Source: UBA3824 sp017541145
GTDB taxonomy: Bacteria; Bacteroidota; Bacteroidia; Bacteroidales; UBA3824
Direction of reading: 5' to 3'
Assembly (NCBI GenBank): GCA_947168365.1
Contig: CAMVLO010000005.1
Coordinates: forward strand, 1 to 64,000
Length of the DNA: 64,000 nucleotides
Every line of letters starts with the position of its first letter. Position 1 is the first letter of the stretch. The notes under the pieces were generated by a model. That model had not been told where the DNA came from. It searched no databases and saw only the letters and a program-made list of their open reading frames with translations. The position numbers were made by a program, and so were the translations under genes. This document shows positions 7,426 to 16,844 of this stretch, one piece after another.

Positions 7426-9438
7426 TTATTTTCGGGATTCGAGAGCTGCTTGATATTCAAACATCTTGTCACGAAGTTGAGCCGCAGTCATGAAATCAAG
7501 TTTTTTCGCTGCTTTTTCCATGTCGGATTTGGTCTGTTTGATAAGATATTCCAAATCGCGTTTCGACAAGAATCTGATTTCTTCTTCGGCTGCTTTGTTG
7601 GTTTCAAATTTGTTGTCTTTGAATTCCTTGTTTTGGGCAGAATCCGATTTGTTGAGAGTCAGATTGTTGCTCTTCTTGATTTGTTTTGGTGTAATATTGT
7701 GATCCTTGTTGAATTGCATTTGTATCTGACGGTGACGGTTGGTCTCGTTGATAGTTTCCTGCATAGAATCCGTAATTTTGTCGGCATACATTATTACTTT
7801 GCCGTTGATATTTCGCGCGGCACGTCCTGCGGTCTGAGTGAGCGAGCGGGCACTACGCAAAAATCCTTCTTTGTCGGCGTCAAGTATCGCTACAAGAGAC
7901 ACTTCCGGCAAGTCAAGACCTTCTCTCAAAAGGTTGACTCCCACCAAAACATCAAATGTGCCTTTGCGCAATCCGTCCATGATATCAATACGTTCCAAGG
8001 TGTCAACATCGCTGTGAATATATTTGGCACGAACATTCATTTTGTCAAGATATTTGGTAAGCTCTTCAGCCATTCGTTTGGTTAACGTTGTAACCATAAC
8101 ACGTTCGTCACGTTTTACAACTTCTTGAATTTCATTTAGTAAGTCGTCGATTTGATTTATTGTAGGTCTTACATCGATAGGCGGATCCAAAAGACCTGTA
8201 GGACGAATCATTTGTTCAACAATTACGCCTTCGCATTTTCCCAATTCGTAATCGGCAGGAGTTGCGCTCAGATAAATTGTCTGATGAGTAAGTTGTTCAA
8301 ACTCAGAGAATTTAAGCGGTCTGTTGTCCAACGCAGCGGGCAAACGGAATCCGTATTCTACGAGGTTTACTTTTCGGCTTCGGTCGCCGCCAAACATGGC
8401 ATGTATCTGACCTAATGTAACATGGCTTTCGTCGATTACCGTAATAAAATCGTCAGGAAAATAATCAATCAGACAGAACGGACGTGTACCGGGTTTTCTG
8501 CCGTCGAAATATCTTGAATAGTTTTCGATACCGGAGCAGTGTCCGAGTTCCTGCATCATTTCCAAATCGTTGTTAACACGGTCTTCCAATCGTTTGGCTT
8601 CCAATTTTTTACCTTCGTCGCGTAAGGCTTCGAGCTGAATGCCGAGGTCGATACGGATATTTTTCATCGCCTCGTTCATGCGTTCTTTACTTGTCATAAA
8701 GATGTTGGCAGGATAAATAACGCATTCGTCCATGTACTCGATTCGGTTGCCGGTTTCGGGATCAAAAGTACTGATTTCGTCTACTTCATCATCCCAAAAT
8801 CGTATTCTGTATGCAAAGTCATCGTAAGCAACAAAGATGTCAACCGTATCGCCTTTTACTCTGAAAGTTCCCCGTTTGAAATCTATCTCGTTGCGGCTGT
8901 ACATGCTGGAAGAAAGTGTCAACAAAAATTTCTGGCGGTTGATTGTTTCGCCTTTTTTGAAATGTATGATGTTGGAATGAAAATCTTCGGGATTTCCGAT
9001 ACCGTACAGACAGCTTACCGAACTTACAACAATGATGTCGCGTCTGCCTGATAATAAAGCAGTTGTAGCCGACAATCTAAGTTTTTCGATGTCCTCGTTT
9101 ATCGAAAGGTCTTTTTCTATATAAGTGTTGGTGGTAGGAATAAAAGCTTCCGGCTGATAATAATCGTAGTAAGAAACAAAATATTCCACCGCATTGTTCG
9201 GGAAAAAAGATTTGAACTCGCCGTAGAGTTGTGCGGCAAGGGTTTTGTTATGACTTAATACCAGAACAGGTCTGTTGAGGTTTTTGATAACATTTGCTAT
9301 TGTAAATGTTTTTCCGGAACCTGTTACACCTTTTAGGATTTGATACTGGTCGTTTCTGTTGACGCCTTCGGTAAGTTGACGGATGGCATCAGGCTGATCT
9401 CCGGTCGGTTTGTAATCTGATACTAATTCGAAATTCAT
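7426..9438 (-). CDS. uvrB: UvrABC system protein B (excinuclease subunit, helicase)
   Basis: The start is placed at the ATG giving MNFELVSDYKPTGDQPDAI, which is the family's usual N-terminus and lies just downstream of a promoter. A longer in-frame start at 9495 would pass through that promoter. The product is 670 residues, the family norm. Walker A is GVTGSGKT at 37-44, the damage-probing beta hairpin YYDYYQPEAFIPTTNTY near 90-108, and helicase motif II VIDESH near 333. A C-terminal UVR motif at about 633-668 (DMEKAAKKLDFMTAAQLRDK) binds UvrA/UvrC. UvrB verifies bulky lesions after loading by UvrA and recruits UvrC. It is divergent from the TPR-SpoIIE gene. Confidence 0.97.
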   Translation of the reverse strand: MNFELVSDYKPTGDQPDAIRQLTEGVNRNDQYQILKGVTGSGKTFTIANVIKNLNRPVLVLSHNKTLAAQLYGEFKSFFPNNAVEYFVSYYDYYQPEAFIPTTNTYIEKDLSINEDIEKLRLSATTALLSGRRDIIVVSSVSCLYGIGNPEDFHSNIIHFKKGETINRQKFLLTLSSSMYSRNEIDFKRGTFRVKGDTVDIFVAYDDFAYRIRFWDDEVDEISTFDPETGNRIEYMDECVIYPANIFMTSKERMNEAMKNIRIDLGIQLEALRDEGKKLEAKRLEDRVNNDLEMMQELGHCSGIENYSRYFDGRKPGTRPFCLIDYFPDDFITVIDESHVTLGQIHAMFGGDRSRKVNLVEYGFRLPAALDNRPLKFSEFEQLTHQTIYLSATPADYELGKCEGVIVEQMIRPTGLLDPPIDVRPTINQIDDLLNEIQEVVKRDERVMVTTLTKRMAEELTKYLDKMNVRAKYIHSDVDTLERIDIMDGLRKGTFDVLVGVNLLREGLDLPEVSLVAILDADKEGFLRSARSLTQTAGRAARNINGKVIMYADKITDSMQETINETNRHRQIQMQFNKDHNITPKQIKKSNNLTLNKSDSAQNKEFKDNKFETNKAAEEEIRFLSKRDLEYLIKQTKSDMEKAAKKLDFMTAAQLRDKMFEYQAALESRK

Positions 9439-9465
9439 GGTACTAATCGGGTTAATAAATTTTCG

Positions 9466-9495
9466 CAAAATTAGTATTTTTTTCTTATAATACAA
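9466..9495 (-). promoter_or_regulatory. uvrB promoter
   Basis: On the minus strand TTG is followed after 19 bases by TAATTTTG, fitting the Bacteroidota -33/-7 pattern. Transcription would begin roughly 20 bases before the ATG at 9438. Confidence 0.6.
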
Positions 9496-9510
9496 TTAAC
9501 ATTAAATTTC

Positions 9511-9540
9511 TTTGAGAAATATAAAATTAATTTAATTTTG
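9511..9540 (+). promoter_or_regulatory. promoter of the TPR-SpoIIE gene
   Basis: TTTG, 18 bases, then TAATTTTG is a near-ideal Bacteroidota promoter. The predicted start is about 25 bases ahead of the GTG codon at 9572. It is back to back with the uvrB promoter. Confidence 0.65.
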
Positions 9541-9571
9541 CAAGGTTCAAGATTTTTTAGATTTAATAATT

Positions 9572-11809
9572 GTGAAAAGACTTATTTTCAATATATTACT
9601 TACGTTTTTTGTGTTACCGAATCTTAACGCGCAGGATACATTAAAAACATTTCTTAGAGGTTTGGAGGATGCGAAAACTGATTCAGACAAACTTTTTTTC
9701 TATTATAATATCTCAAAACACTGCTCAAATCCGGATTCGGTGTTGTATTTTGCCGGAAAAACCATTGAGCTGGCGCAACGTTTGGGCGACAGTACTACTT
9801 GGTGTGATGCTTACGGATTTTTGGCATGGGCTTATTATAATAAAACGGATATTAAAAAATCTTTAGAATATACTTCTAAGCAGTATGAGTTTGCCAAACA
9901 GTTGAAAAACAAGCCTTTGGAAGGTAAGGCATTGTTTAATCTCGCTGTGGCATATTATAATGCTAACGAAACGTCAAAGTCGATAGAGCTTTACAGATCG
10001 GCGTTGAAACTTTATACCGAAATTGGTGATTCTGTTAGAATTGCAGATATTTACCGTCAGATTGGTAACAATAGCGAAAATCTTCAACTTCATGATTTGG
10101 CATATCAATATATCAGTCAAGCTATGGATATTGATAAAAAAATCAGCAACAACGAAAATAATCTTTCGATTGATTACGGAATTTTTGCGGATTTGATAAT
10201 CACGGGGGTAGAGGAGAAGCAGGATACATTTAAACTTGCGGATTTGAAAGTTGCAAAGCGTTACACCGATTCGTCGATGGCGATGCTCCAAAACGAAAAC
10301 GACTTATATATAATAAGTACTGTTAGCGTTCAGGCATATTACAATTATGTAAAGATATTTTTGATTTATGCAGAAAACGGTTTGGGAAATGTTTATGTTG
10401 ACAGTGCTGCATATTATAATCAGAAATTTCGTGCATTGTGTGACGAATATTGTCATAAAAAAAGTTTGACCGAATCGGTATTATTTGATATCCAGATACT
10501 TTTGGCCCGCAAGGAATACGACAAAGCTGTTACAAGTGTAGAATGGGCAAAGTTGACCACCGACGATAGTATGTGGCTGAGAACGGTAGCAAGAATTTAC
10601 GAACTGTCAGCAAAAGTTTACGCAGCCAAAGGCGATTACAAGCAGGCATATCTTGACCATCAGAAGTATGTGGAAAATCTTACGAAATTTCGCAACGAAA
10701 CCAATATGCTTCAGGCGGCTGAGTTTAGAGCAAATGTTAAAACCGACGAAATTGTTGAAAGTATAAAACTTCAGAACGAGAAAGAAATTGCAGTACAAGA
10801 AGGCAAACTTCATTCACAAAAATTGTATATTCAATTGGGATTGTGTTTGTTGGCAGTGCTGATTATTTTGATTACCGTGATTTTTATTTCGTGGAAACAC
10901 AAGCGCAAAAGTCTGAAACTTCTCAACGAACAAAATCAGAAACTCAGTCAACAGCAAAACGAAATTATGGCTCAGCAGACTGTAATCAGCGAGCAAAAGT
11001 CAGCGGTAGAAAAAGCCAATGTTGAAATATATCAGAGTATAAGTTACGCAAAACATATTCAGCAAGCCACACTTCCAACCGAGGAATTTGTGAAATCCAT
11101 TTTCCCGGATAGTTTCATTTACTATCTGCCGAAAGATATTGTGAGCGGCGATTGGTATTATGCAGCAAGAAATTCGGGTTATGACATCTTTGTGTTGGCA
11201 GATTGTACGGGACACGGAGTTCCGGGCGGATTTTTGAGTATGCTTGGAATTTCGGCGATAAAAGAACTTCTTAAAAATCCTGAAATTGATATTGAGCCGG
11301 GTATTATTCTCGATATGATGCGCGGTTATATCAAATCAACACTTGCAAACGATATTTTCATGACCAACAACAACGACCATCGTGAAGAAAGTTTTTCAAC
11401 TGCCGACGGTATGGATATGTCGATATGTGCAATCAACAAAGACGATTACAAATTGAAATTTGCGGGTGCATATCAGAGTCTTTATATCGTAAGAGACGGC
11501 GAAGTAATTCGTTTGAAAGGCGACAGAATGCCGGTAGGTCGTCATATCCAAGAGCGTCCGAATTTTACTACAAAATATTTCGATATCAAACACGGCGACA
11601 TGATTTACATGCAGTCAGACGGTATCGAAAGTCAAATCGGTTTTACTGGTACAAAATTTATGACCAAGCGTTTGAAAGAGTTTTTTGTTAACAATTATAA
11701 ATTGCCGTGCGACGAGCAGCGTGCAAAAATTGCTCAAATTATGGAAGAATGGCTCTTTGGAGCTACACAAGTTGATGATTTATCGTTGGTAGGAATTAGA
11801 ATAGATTAA
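9572..11809 (+). CDS. TPR-domain sensor with membrane helix and SpoIIE (PP2C-type) serine phosphatase
   Basis: The 745-residue product begins at a GTG codon just after a strong promoter. A signal peptide (residues 1-20, ending LNAQ) is followed by TPR-like helical repeats (about 60-400) that would face the periplasm. A membrane helix lies at about 418-440, then a coiled coil (NEQNQKLSQQQNEIMAQQ), and a cytoplasmic SpoIIE phosphatase from about 500. Metal-binding motifs of the PP2C fold are visible: SGDWYY, ADCTGHGVPGGF, a DG in YMQSDGIES, and VDDLSLVG near the end. Such proteins usually dephosphorylate anti-sigma-factor antagonists in partner-switching. No anti-sigma or antagonist gene is adjacent, so its target is unknown. 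It is transcribed alone and ends at a bidirectional hairpin. Confidence 0.88.
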   Translation: MKRLIFNILLTFFVLPNLNAQDTLKTFLRGLEDAKTDSDKLFFYYNISKHCSNPDSVLYFAGKTIELAQRLGDSTTWCDAYGFLAWAYYNKTDIKKSLEYTSKQYEFAKQLKNKPLEGKALFNLAVAYYNANETSKSIELYRSALKLYTEIGDSVRIADIYRQIGNNSENLQLHDLAYQYISQAMDIDKKISNNENNLSIDYGIFADLIITGVEEKQDTFKLADLKVAKRYTDSSMAMLQNENDLYIISTVSVQAYYNYVKIFLIYAENGLGNVYVDSAAYYNQKFRALCDEYCHKKSLTESVLFDIQILLARKEYDKAVTSVEWAKLTTDDSMWLRTVARIYELSAKVYAAKGDYKQAYLDHQKYVENLTKFRNETNMLQAAEFRANVKTDEIVESIKLQNEKEIAVQEGKLHSQKLYIQLGLCLLAVLIILITVIFISWKHKRKSLKLLNEQNQKLSQQQNEIMAQQTVISEQKSAVEKANVEIYQSISYAKHIQQATLPTEEFVKSIFPDSFIYYLPKDIVSGDWYYAARNSGYDIFVLADCTGHGVPGGFLSMLGISAIKELLKNPEIDIEPGIILDMMRGYIKSTLANDIFMTNNNDHREESFSTADGMDMSICAINKDDYKLKFAGAYQSLYIVRDGEVIRLKGDRMPVGRHIQERPNFTTKYFDIKHGDMIYMQSDGIESQIGFTGTKFMTKRLKEFFVNNYKLPCDEQRAKIAQIMEEWLFGATQVDDLSLVGIRID

Positions 11810-11842
11810 AAGTCAGAAAATTACGCATATAATCAAAAAAAG

Positions 11843-11879
11843 GATGTTGCAGATTTATTTTTTGCAACATCTTTTTTTT
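11843..11879. terminator. bidirectional intrinsic terminator between convergent genes
   Basis: GATGTTGCA and TGCAACATC pair perfectly around an 11-base loop, with eight T residues on the right and an A run on the left. It can terminate both the TPR-SpoIIE gene and the minus-strand Wzz-like gene. Confidence 0.8.
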
Positions 11880-11907
11880 ATAAGTAATTGTTTTTTTAGG
11901 ATTTTTA

Positions 11908-13038
11908 CTAATCGTTTTCAGATTTAGCAATTTCATTCATTTTTTTCATTAATGTAGTTATGCCGCCAACAAATATTGCAGCAAACACTCCGATTACGAA
12001 TCCGAAAATCAAGTAATTTACGAAAGATGTCAGTTTGGGTGCGAACGGATTGTTGCTAAGAGTGTGTTTTTCAACCAAAGAAAATTTAGAACTTTTTATA
12101 TCAGCAAGTTGATCCGTTAAAAGACCTTTCATCGAAATAAAATCTTCGTTGCTTTTGGTTACGAATTGCAGAATTTCGTTTACCGGTTCGTTTTGATTGA
12201 GGATGATACCTTTGCTATCAAGACCGGTTTCTTTGATGAAAAATTTTTGTTTGTCAGTTTGTTGAAAATTATGAATGATAGCATAAATCACGGTGTCCAA
12301 ATTGTCCATGTGTTTTTCAATATCTTTCAATTGATTTTCGATACTGACACTCATAGTAGAAATTCTTTGATTGATATAGGGATTGTTGCCTAAATATTCG
12401 GTAATACCTTTTTCCACATCGTCAAGAATCGAATTATCAGTTACATAAAGAGAAACTTCAAAAAACGGGTAAATTTCGTATGATTCAAAAGTTGTATCAT
12501 TTACAACACGTTTTCTAGTTTCGGTATAATCTTTAAAATTACTGAATTTAATATTTTGGATATTTCTTGCTTGATCTTTGGAAATATTGATTTTTTCAGT
12601 TAAATATTCCGGAGCGTTTCTTGCGATATTTCCGAGAGCTTCTACCTGACCTTCAAAATAGCTGTTGGTGAGCGCGCCAGAAGCAAATTTAATTTTACTT
12701 TCATAGATTTTAGGTGTAGTGCAGTAGTTGTAAATAGCGTACACAAAACCCAACAAAGTAAAAATTATAATAAGTTTAAAATATTTAGCTATACTTAAAA
12801 GAATAAATTTAAAAAGTTTGTTATCCTTATTCTTTTCAATTTTTTGCTTAGCATTTTCGTTTTTATTCTTTCTCAAAAATTTAGGAATCAGTCTTGTCAA
12901 ATCGAATTCGGCGTCTCTTTCCTCCTGATCAATTTGCATTTGACGAATAGTATTAAACTGAGAATTAATCAGTTCGTACTGTTTCATGACAATATCATGA
13001 AAGTCCTTTTCGTTGAGATTTTCTTGTTTATTTTCCAT
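11908..13038 (-). CDS. Wzz-like polysaccharide co-polymerase (chain-length determinant)
   Basis: The 376-residue product has the layout of a polysaccharide co-polymerase. It has a charged cytoplasmic N-terminus (about 1-80, rich in Asn/Lys/Glu), a membrane helix near 85-108 (IIIFTLLGFVYAIYNY) and a large extracytoplasmic domain beginning with the typical IYESKIKF strand and rich in helix. A second membrane helix lies near 338-362 (LIFGFVIGVFAAIFVG), preceded by NNPFAPKLTS, where Wzz proteins carry a Pro-rich pre-TM motif. Proteins of this type set polymer length together with Wzy. It is on the opposite strand from, and immediately before, the polysaccharide genes, which supports the role. There is no C-terminal BY-kinase domain. 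Confidence 0.75.
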   Translation of the reverse strand: MENKQENLNEKDFHDIVMKQYELINSQFNTIRQMQIDQEERDAEFDLTRLIPKFLRKNKNENAKQKIEKNKDNKLFKFILLSIAKYFKLIIIFTLLGFVYAIYNYCTTPKIYESKIKFASGALTNSYFEGQVEALGNIARNAPEYLTEKINISKDQARNIQNIKFSNFKDYTETRKRVVNDTTFESYEIYPFFEVSLYVTDNSILDDVEKGITEYLGNNPYINQRISTMSVSIENQLKDIEKHMDNLDTVIYAIIHNFQQTDKQKFFIKETGLDSKGIILNQNEPVNEILQFVTKSNEDFISMKGLLTDQLADIKSSKFSLVEKHTLSNNPFAPKLTSFVNYLIFGFVIGVFAAIFVGGITTLMKKMNEIAKSEND

Positions 13039-13460
13039 TCTTTAATAAAATTGTTTACAAATTACAAAATGCAAAATTAGATAATTTTGGGTATTAATTT
13101 TGTTCAAGAATATAATTTTTTTGATATTAATAATTTTTTAACTTTTAATTGTGAATATATACTTACTTTTGTCATCGAAATCTTAGGGTTTACTATATTC
13201 TGTGGAGCAATCTATACGGACGAAATTAACTTTGAGTTTCATTTTTCTAATTTTTTTATAAACCTCTGATTAGGAAAGTTTTTTCAGGGGGAGGGAGGAA
13301 AATGCGATTGAGTTTTTTTCGTGTGTTTTGTCGATTGCCAATTCTAACAGATGGTGATGAATATTGATTTTTGCCTTAGTTTTTTTTATTCCAATTATTT
13401 TAGCTGTTTATAATAAACTAATAATTTATCCTATTTTTTGTATAAATTTTAATCTTTTCA
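13039..13460. other. intergenic regulatory region of the polysaccharide locus
   Basis: This 422-base gap separates the minus-strand Wzz-like gene from the plus-strand flippase. A minus-strand TAATTTTG at 13072-13079 is a plausible -7 element for the Wzz-like gene. On the plus strand, TAATTTTG near 13095 and TACTTTTG at 13164-13171 could start the long polysaccharide transcript, leaving a leader of about 280 bases. No UpxY/NusG-type antiterminator gene and no clear terminator-like attenuator are seen. A 60-codon frame at 13087-13269 looks non-coding. The stretch near 13285-13300 is unusually G-rich (AGGGGGAGGGAGG) on the plus strand. Confidence 0.5.
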
Positions 13461-15002
13461 ATGCAGAAAGAATCTTCTAAAATATTAAAAAACTCGGTGA
13501 TGTTGTATTTAAGGTTTTTTATCATTATGATTGTTTCCTTATATACATCACGGGTTATTTTGCATACTTTAGGAGAAGTAGATTATGGAATTTATGTTTT
13601 AGTTGGAGGTTTTGTTACTACATTTAGTATGTTTAATGCGACATTTAATTTTGCTGTTCAACGTTTTTTGTCGTATGAAATGGGGCGTGGAAACATGCTG
13701 GAAGTTCAAAAAGTTTTTTCTGTTGCTGTTAATATATATCTTATCATTGCAGTATTTATTTTGATTTTGCTTGAAACTGTAGGACTTTGGTATTTGAATA
13801 CAAAAATGGTTATACCGGAAGAAAGAATATATGCAACGAATGTATGTTTTCAAATCTTGGTTGTTTCTTTTGTAGTTAATTTGATAAGTTTGCCATATAA
13901 TGCGGTAATAATAGCAAATGAAAAGATGGGAATATTTGCTTTTGTTAGTATATATGAAGTTATTTGTAAATTAATAGTAGTGTATCTGATTCAATATATC
14001 AGTTTCGATAAATTGATTATGTATGTGCTATTTTTATTATTTATAACAATTTCTGTTAGAGTTTTTTATGGAGTGTATTGCCGAAGAAAATTTCCTGAGT
14101 GTAAAAAAATAAAAGTAGATGATAAAAAACTTTATAAATCTGTCTTGTCATTGTCAGGGTGGAATTTTTTAGGTTCAGGAGCATCCATTTTGACAATGTC
14201 CGGTATGGGTATCGTATTAAATTATTTTACTAATGTTCTTGTAAATTCGGCCAAAGGAGTATGCGATCAAGTTGATGGTGCGGTCAGACAACTTATAGTA
14301 AATTTTATGGTTGCTTTGAGACCCCAGATTACAAAATCTTTTGCTTCCGGTGATTTTGAATATTTATATTCTTTGATAAGTAGAGGAACACGTTTTGCTT
14401 TTATTTTGGTATGTATTTTATGTGTACCTTTATTTTGTATTTCTGACTTTATTTTGGATTTATGGTTGGAGGAAGTTCCTAAATATGCTTCTGAATTTAT
14501 AAAAGTTTGTATGATTGTATTACTTACTTTTCCATTTTCAACAATTTTGGATATGTTGCTTATGGCTTCAGGAAAAATTAAAGAGTCACAAATTGTTTTG
14601 AGTATAATTCAGATATTAAATTTACCGGCTGCTTGTTGTATTTTATTCTTTAAGTTGCCTCCATATTATGTTTATATTCCTTTTGTTGTTTTAGAATTAA
14701 TATCATTGATTTTTAGATTAAAATACTCAATAAAATATACGGATTTATCATTAAAAAAATATCTTGTTGATATTGTAAAACCAATATTAATTTCTGTTGT
14801 GGTTGCTTTTCCTATTTTGGGGATAGTTTTACCGTCAGTGTATGAGAGTACTTTAGTAACATCAATTATTTCTGTTGTAATAATTGAAAGTATTTTAATT
14901 TTATGTTTTTGGATTATATTGGTTAGAAAAGAAGAACGTCGCACAATTCTGAATAAAATTTATCTCGTTACCAAAAATGCGAAAAGAATTATTAGAAGAT
15001 AA
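13461..15002 (+). CDS. Wzx-type polysaccharide flippase (MOP/MATE superfamily)
   Basis: The 513-residue, strongly hydrophobic product fits a 12-14 helix transporter. The opening MQKESSKILKNSVMLYLRFF and the segment SLYTSRVILHTLGEVDYGIY are the characteristic start of O-antigen/exopolysaccharide flippases, which move undecaprenyl-linked repeat units across the inner membrane. It ends with a basic tail (KNAKRIIRR). It is the first gene of the plus-strand polysaccharide run, and its last 26 bases overlap the next gene, indicating translational coupling. DNA here is very AT-rich. Confidence 0.9.
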   Translation: MQKESSKILKNSVMLYLRFFIIMIVSLYTSRVILHTLGEVDYGIYVLVGGFVTTFSMFNATFNFAVQRFLSYEMGRGNMLEVQKVFSVAVNIYLIIAVFILILLETVGLWYLNTKMVIPEERIYATNVCFQILVVSFVVNLISLPYNAVIIANEKMGIFAFVSIYEVICKLIVVYLIQYISFDKLIMYVLFLLFITISVRVFYGVYCRRKFPECKKIKVDDKKLYKSVLSLSGWNFLGSGASILTMSGMGIVLNYFTNVLVNSAKGVCDQVDGAVRQLIVNFMVALRPQITKSFASGDFEYLYSLISRGTRFAFILVCILCVPLFCISDFILDLWLEEVPKYASEFIKVCMIVLLTFPFSTILDMLLMASGKIKESQIVLSIIQILNLPAACCILFFKLPPYYVYIPFVVLELISLIFRLKYSIKYTDLSLKKYLVDIVKPILISVVVAFPILGIVLPSVYESTLVTSIISVVIIESILILCFWIILVRKEERRTILNKIYLVTKNAKRIIRR

Positions 15003-15960
15003 CTACTTTATTTTTGACCGGTCGGTTGAAATTTCGTGGAAATATTACGTAAAGTCGATATTTTATTTTTTCAATTCATTGTGGTATAAGCTTTTAATGA
15101 ATTTGAAAAAGCCTGAAATAAAAACGAAGAAATACAAGGTCGCTATATGTGCTATTTTTAAAAACGAGGCATTGTATTTGAGAGAATGGATTGAGTATCA
15201 TAAAATTGTTGGAGTAGAACATTTTTATCTGTACAACAATAATTCGGAAGACAACTATGAAGAAGTACTAAAACCTTATATTGCAAATGGCAGTGTTACC
15301 TTAACTCAATGGCCACAAAATCAGGCACAAATGAAATGTTATCATAATGCTATTGAACGTTTTTTTTCTGAGACAGAATGGCTTACATTTATAGATATTG
15401 ACGAATTTATAGTACCTAATTCGACTGATAATATTTATGATTTCTTGAAACCGTTTCAAAAAAACAGACCGGTGGTAATCGCATATTGGAGAATGTTTGG
15501 AACGTCAGGAATGATAAGTAGAGATCCAAAAAATTTAGTTTCTGAAGATTTGACTGTTTGTTGGAACAAATATGTAAATATTGGAAAAGTTTTTTTTAAT
15601 ACTGCATATGATTTTAATAAAAAGGATAAACATAATAATATTTTACATCATTTATCTTGGGCAGTATTGAATAAAACAGCATTACCTCCTGTTAATATTT
15701 TTGACAAAGTATGTACTTTTGGGAAAAATAGAGTTGCAAGTAATACTGATGCTCAATATTTTCCTTTGCAGATAAATCATTATTTTACAAAAACATACGA
15801 TGAATATTTGCAAAAAAAAGCCAAAGGAGATGTTTATTTTAAGATAAACCCTCATGATGAGTCCTATTTTTATAGACACGAGATGAAAAATCAAAGTGTT
15901 GATTATCATATTTTTAAATATTTGATTAAACTTAAACTAGCATTGGGAATATCCAAATGA
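14977..15960 (+). CDS. glycosyltransferase family 92 (DUF23-like)
   Basis: The 327-residue product has an N-terminal amphipathic/hydrophobic stretch and then the GT92-like core beginning KYKVAICAIFKNEALYLREW near residue 55. EWIEYHKIVGVEHFYLYNNN follows, and the metal-binding DIDEF lies near 140. The last third contains LHHLSW and an NHY motif typical of this family. It would transfer a sugar to the lipid-linked oligosaccharide at the cytoplasmic face. The ATG at 14977 overlaps the flippase by 26 bases; an internal ATG at about residue 41 is an alternative start. The stop overlaps the next start by four bases (ATGA). The sugar specificity cannot be read. Confidence 0.85.
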   Translation: MRKELLEDNYFIFDRSVEISWKYYVKSIFYFFNSLWYKLLMNLKKPEIKTKKYKVAICAIFKNEALYLREWIEYHKIVGVEHFYLYNNNSEDNYEEVLKPYIANGSVTLTQWPQNQAQMKCYHNAIERFFSETEWLTFIDIDEFIVPNSTDNIYDFLKPFQKNRPVVIAYWRMFGTSGMISRDPKNLVSEDLTVCWNKYVNIGKVFFNTAYDFNKKDKHNNILHHLSWAVLNKTALPPVNIFDKVCTFGKNRVASNTDAQYFPLQINHYFTKTYDEYLQKKAKGDVYFKINPHDESYFYRHEMKNQSVDYHIFKYLIKLKLALGISK

Positions 15961-16844
15961 ACATTCTCGTTATAGGCGGCAAAGGTTTTCTTGGAAGGAA
16001 TATTGTCAACAAGTTGGCTCAAAACAATGATGTTTTTGTCATTGATTGCATACAATCTAGTGATAAAAATTATTTCAACGTGAAACTTGAAGATATAGAT
16101 TCTGTCATAAAAGTTATTGGGTCCAATGATATTCAGATTGTTATTCATTTAGCATCAACTATTTTACCGAGTTCTGATGCTATGCAGTACATCAATAATA
16201 TGAATGGAATTTATTTCCCGACGTTGAAACTTTTAGAGTACTGCGCAGATAATAATATCAAATTTGTATATTTTTCGTCCGGCGGAGCGGTTTACGGTAG
16301 TCAGGCTGAAATATTCAATGAGCATACCAAAAGGGAACCGATGAGCTTTTATGGTCTTTCAAAACTTAATTTTGAAAACCTTGTACAATTTTTCAATCGG
16401 ACTAAAAATCTTCAATATTTGATAATTCGTCCATCAAATCCATACGGACACGGACAAAATATTAACGGTAAACAAGGTGTTATCGCTGTAATAATTGGTA
16501 AAATTCAAAAAAAAGAAACGATAGAAATATGGGGTGATGGTTCGGCAATAAAGGATTATATCTATATTGACGATTTTGTCTATTATCTTTCAAAACTCAT
16601 AGAATCAGAGAATTGGAATAATGTTTATAACATCGGAACTGGGATAGGTCATTCAGTAAATGATGTTTTAAATGCTTTTAAAGAAAATGGAATTTTGTTG
16701 CCAAAAATTAAATACATTGAGGCTGCAAAGTCTGATGTGAAAAGAATGATTTTGGACTGTACAAAAATTCAAACACGTTTCCCGCACAAGTGCAAGACAT
16801 TGCAAGAGGGAATCAAATTATTTTGGGAGTATGCAAACAAGTAA
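15957..16844 (+). CDS. NAD-dependent epimerase/dehydratase (extended SDR)
   Basis: The 295-residue product shows the dinucleotide motif GGKGFLGRN at 7-15 and the strand/serine region FVYFSSGGAVYG. The catalytic YGLSK (Tyr-x-x-x-Lys) is near residue 130, followed by IIRPSNPYGHGQ. Substrate-side residues GDGSAIKDYIYIDDFVYYL are of the GalE/RmlB type. It would epimerise or dehydrate a nucleotide sugar used by the neighbouring transferases. Both ends overlap neighbours (four bases with the GT92 gene, 14 with the next), so it is within a tightly coupled operon. The exact sugar is not readable. Confidence 0.9.
   Translation: MNILVIGGKGFLGRNIVNKLAQNNDVFVIDCIQSSDKNYFNVKLEDIDSVIKVIGSNDIQIVIHLASTILPSSDAMQYINNMNGIYFPTLKLLEYCADNNIKFVYFSSGGAVYGSQAEIFNEHTKREPMSFYGLSKLNFENLVQFFNRTKNLQYLIIRPSNPYGHGQNINGKQGVIAVIIGKIQKKETIEIWGDGSAIKDYIYIDDFVYYLSKLIESENWNNVYNIGTGIGHSVNDVLNAFKENGILLPKIKYIEAAKSDVKRMILDCTKIQTRFPHKCKTLQEGIKLFWEYANK

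Noticed and set aside
11908..13038. BY-kinase (Wzc-type) function for the Wzz-like protein
   Set aside because: There is no Walker motif or Tyr-rich tail after the second membrane helix.
13087..13269. A 60-codon plus-strand frame in the gap before the flippase
   Set aside because: AT-rich, low-complexity (Phe/Ile/Asn) product with no ribosome-binding or family signal; better read as leader or promoter DNA.
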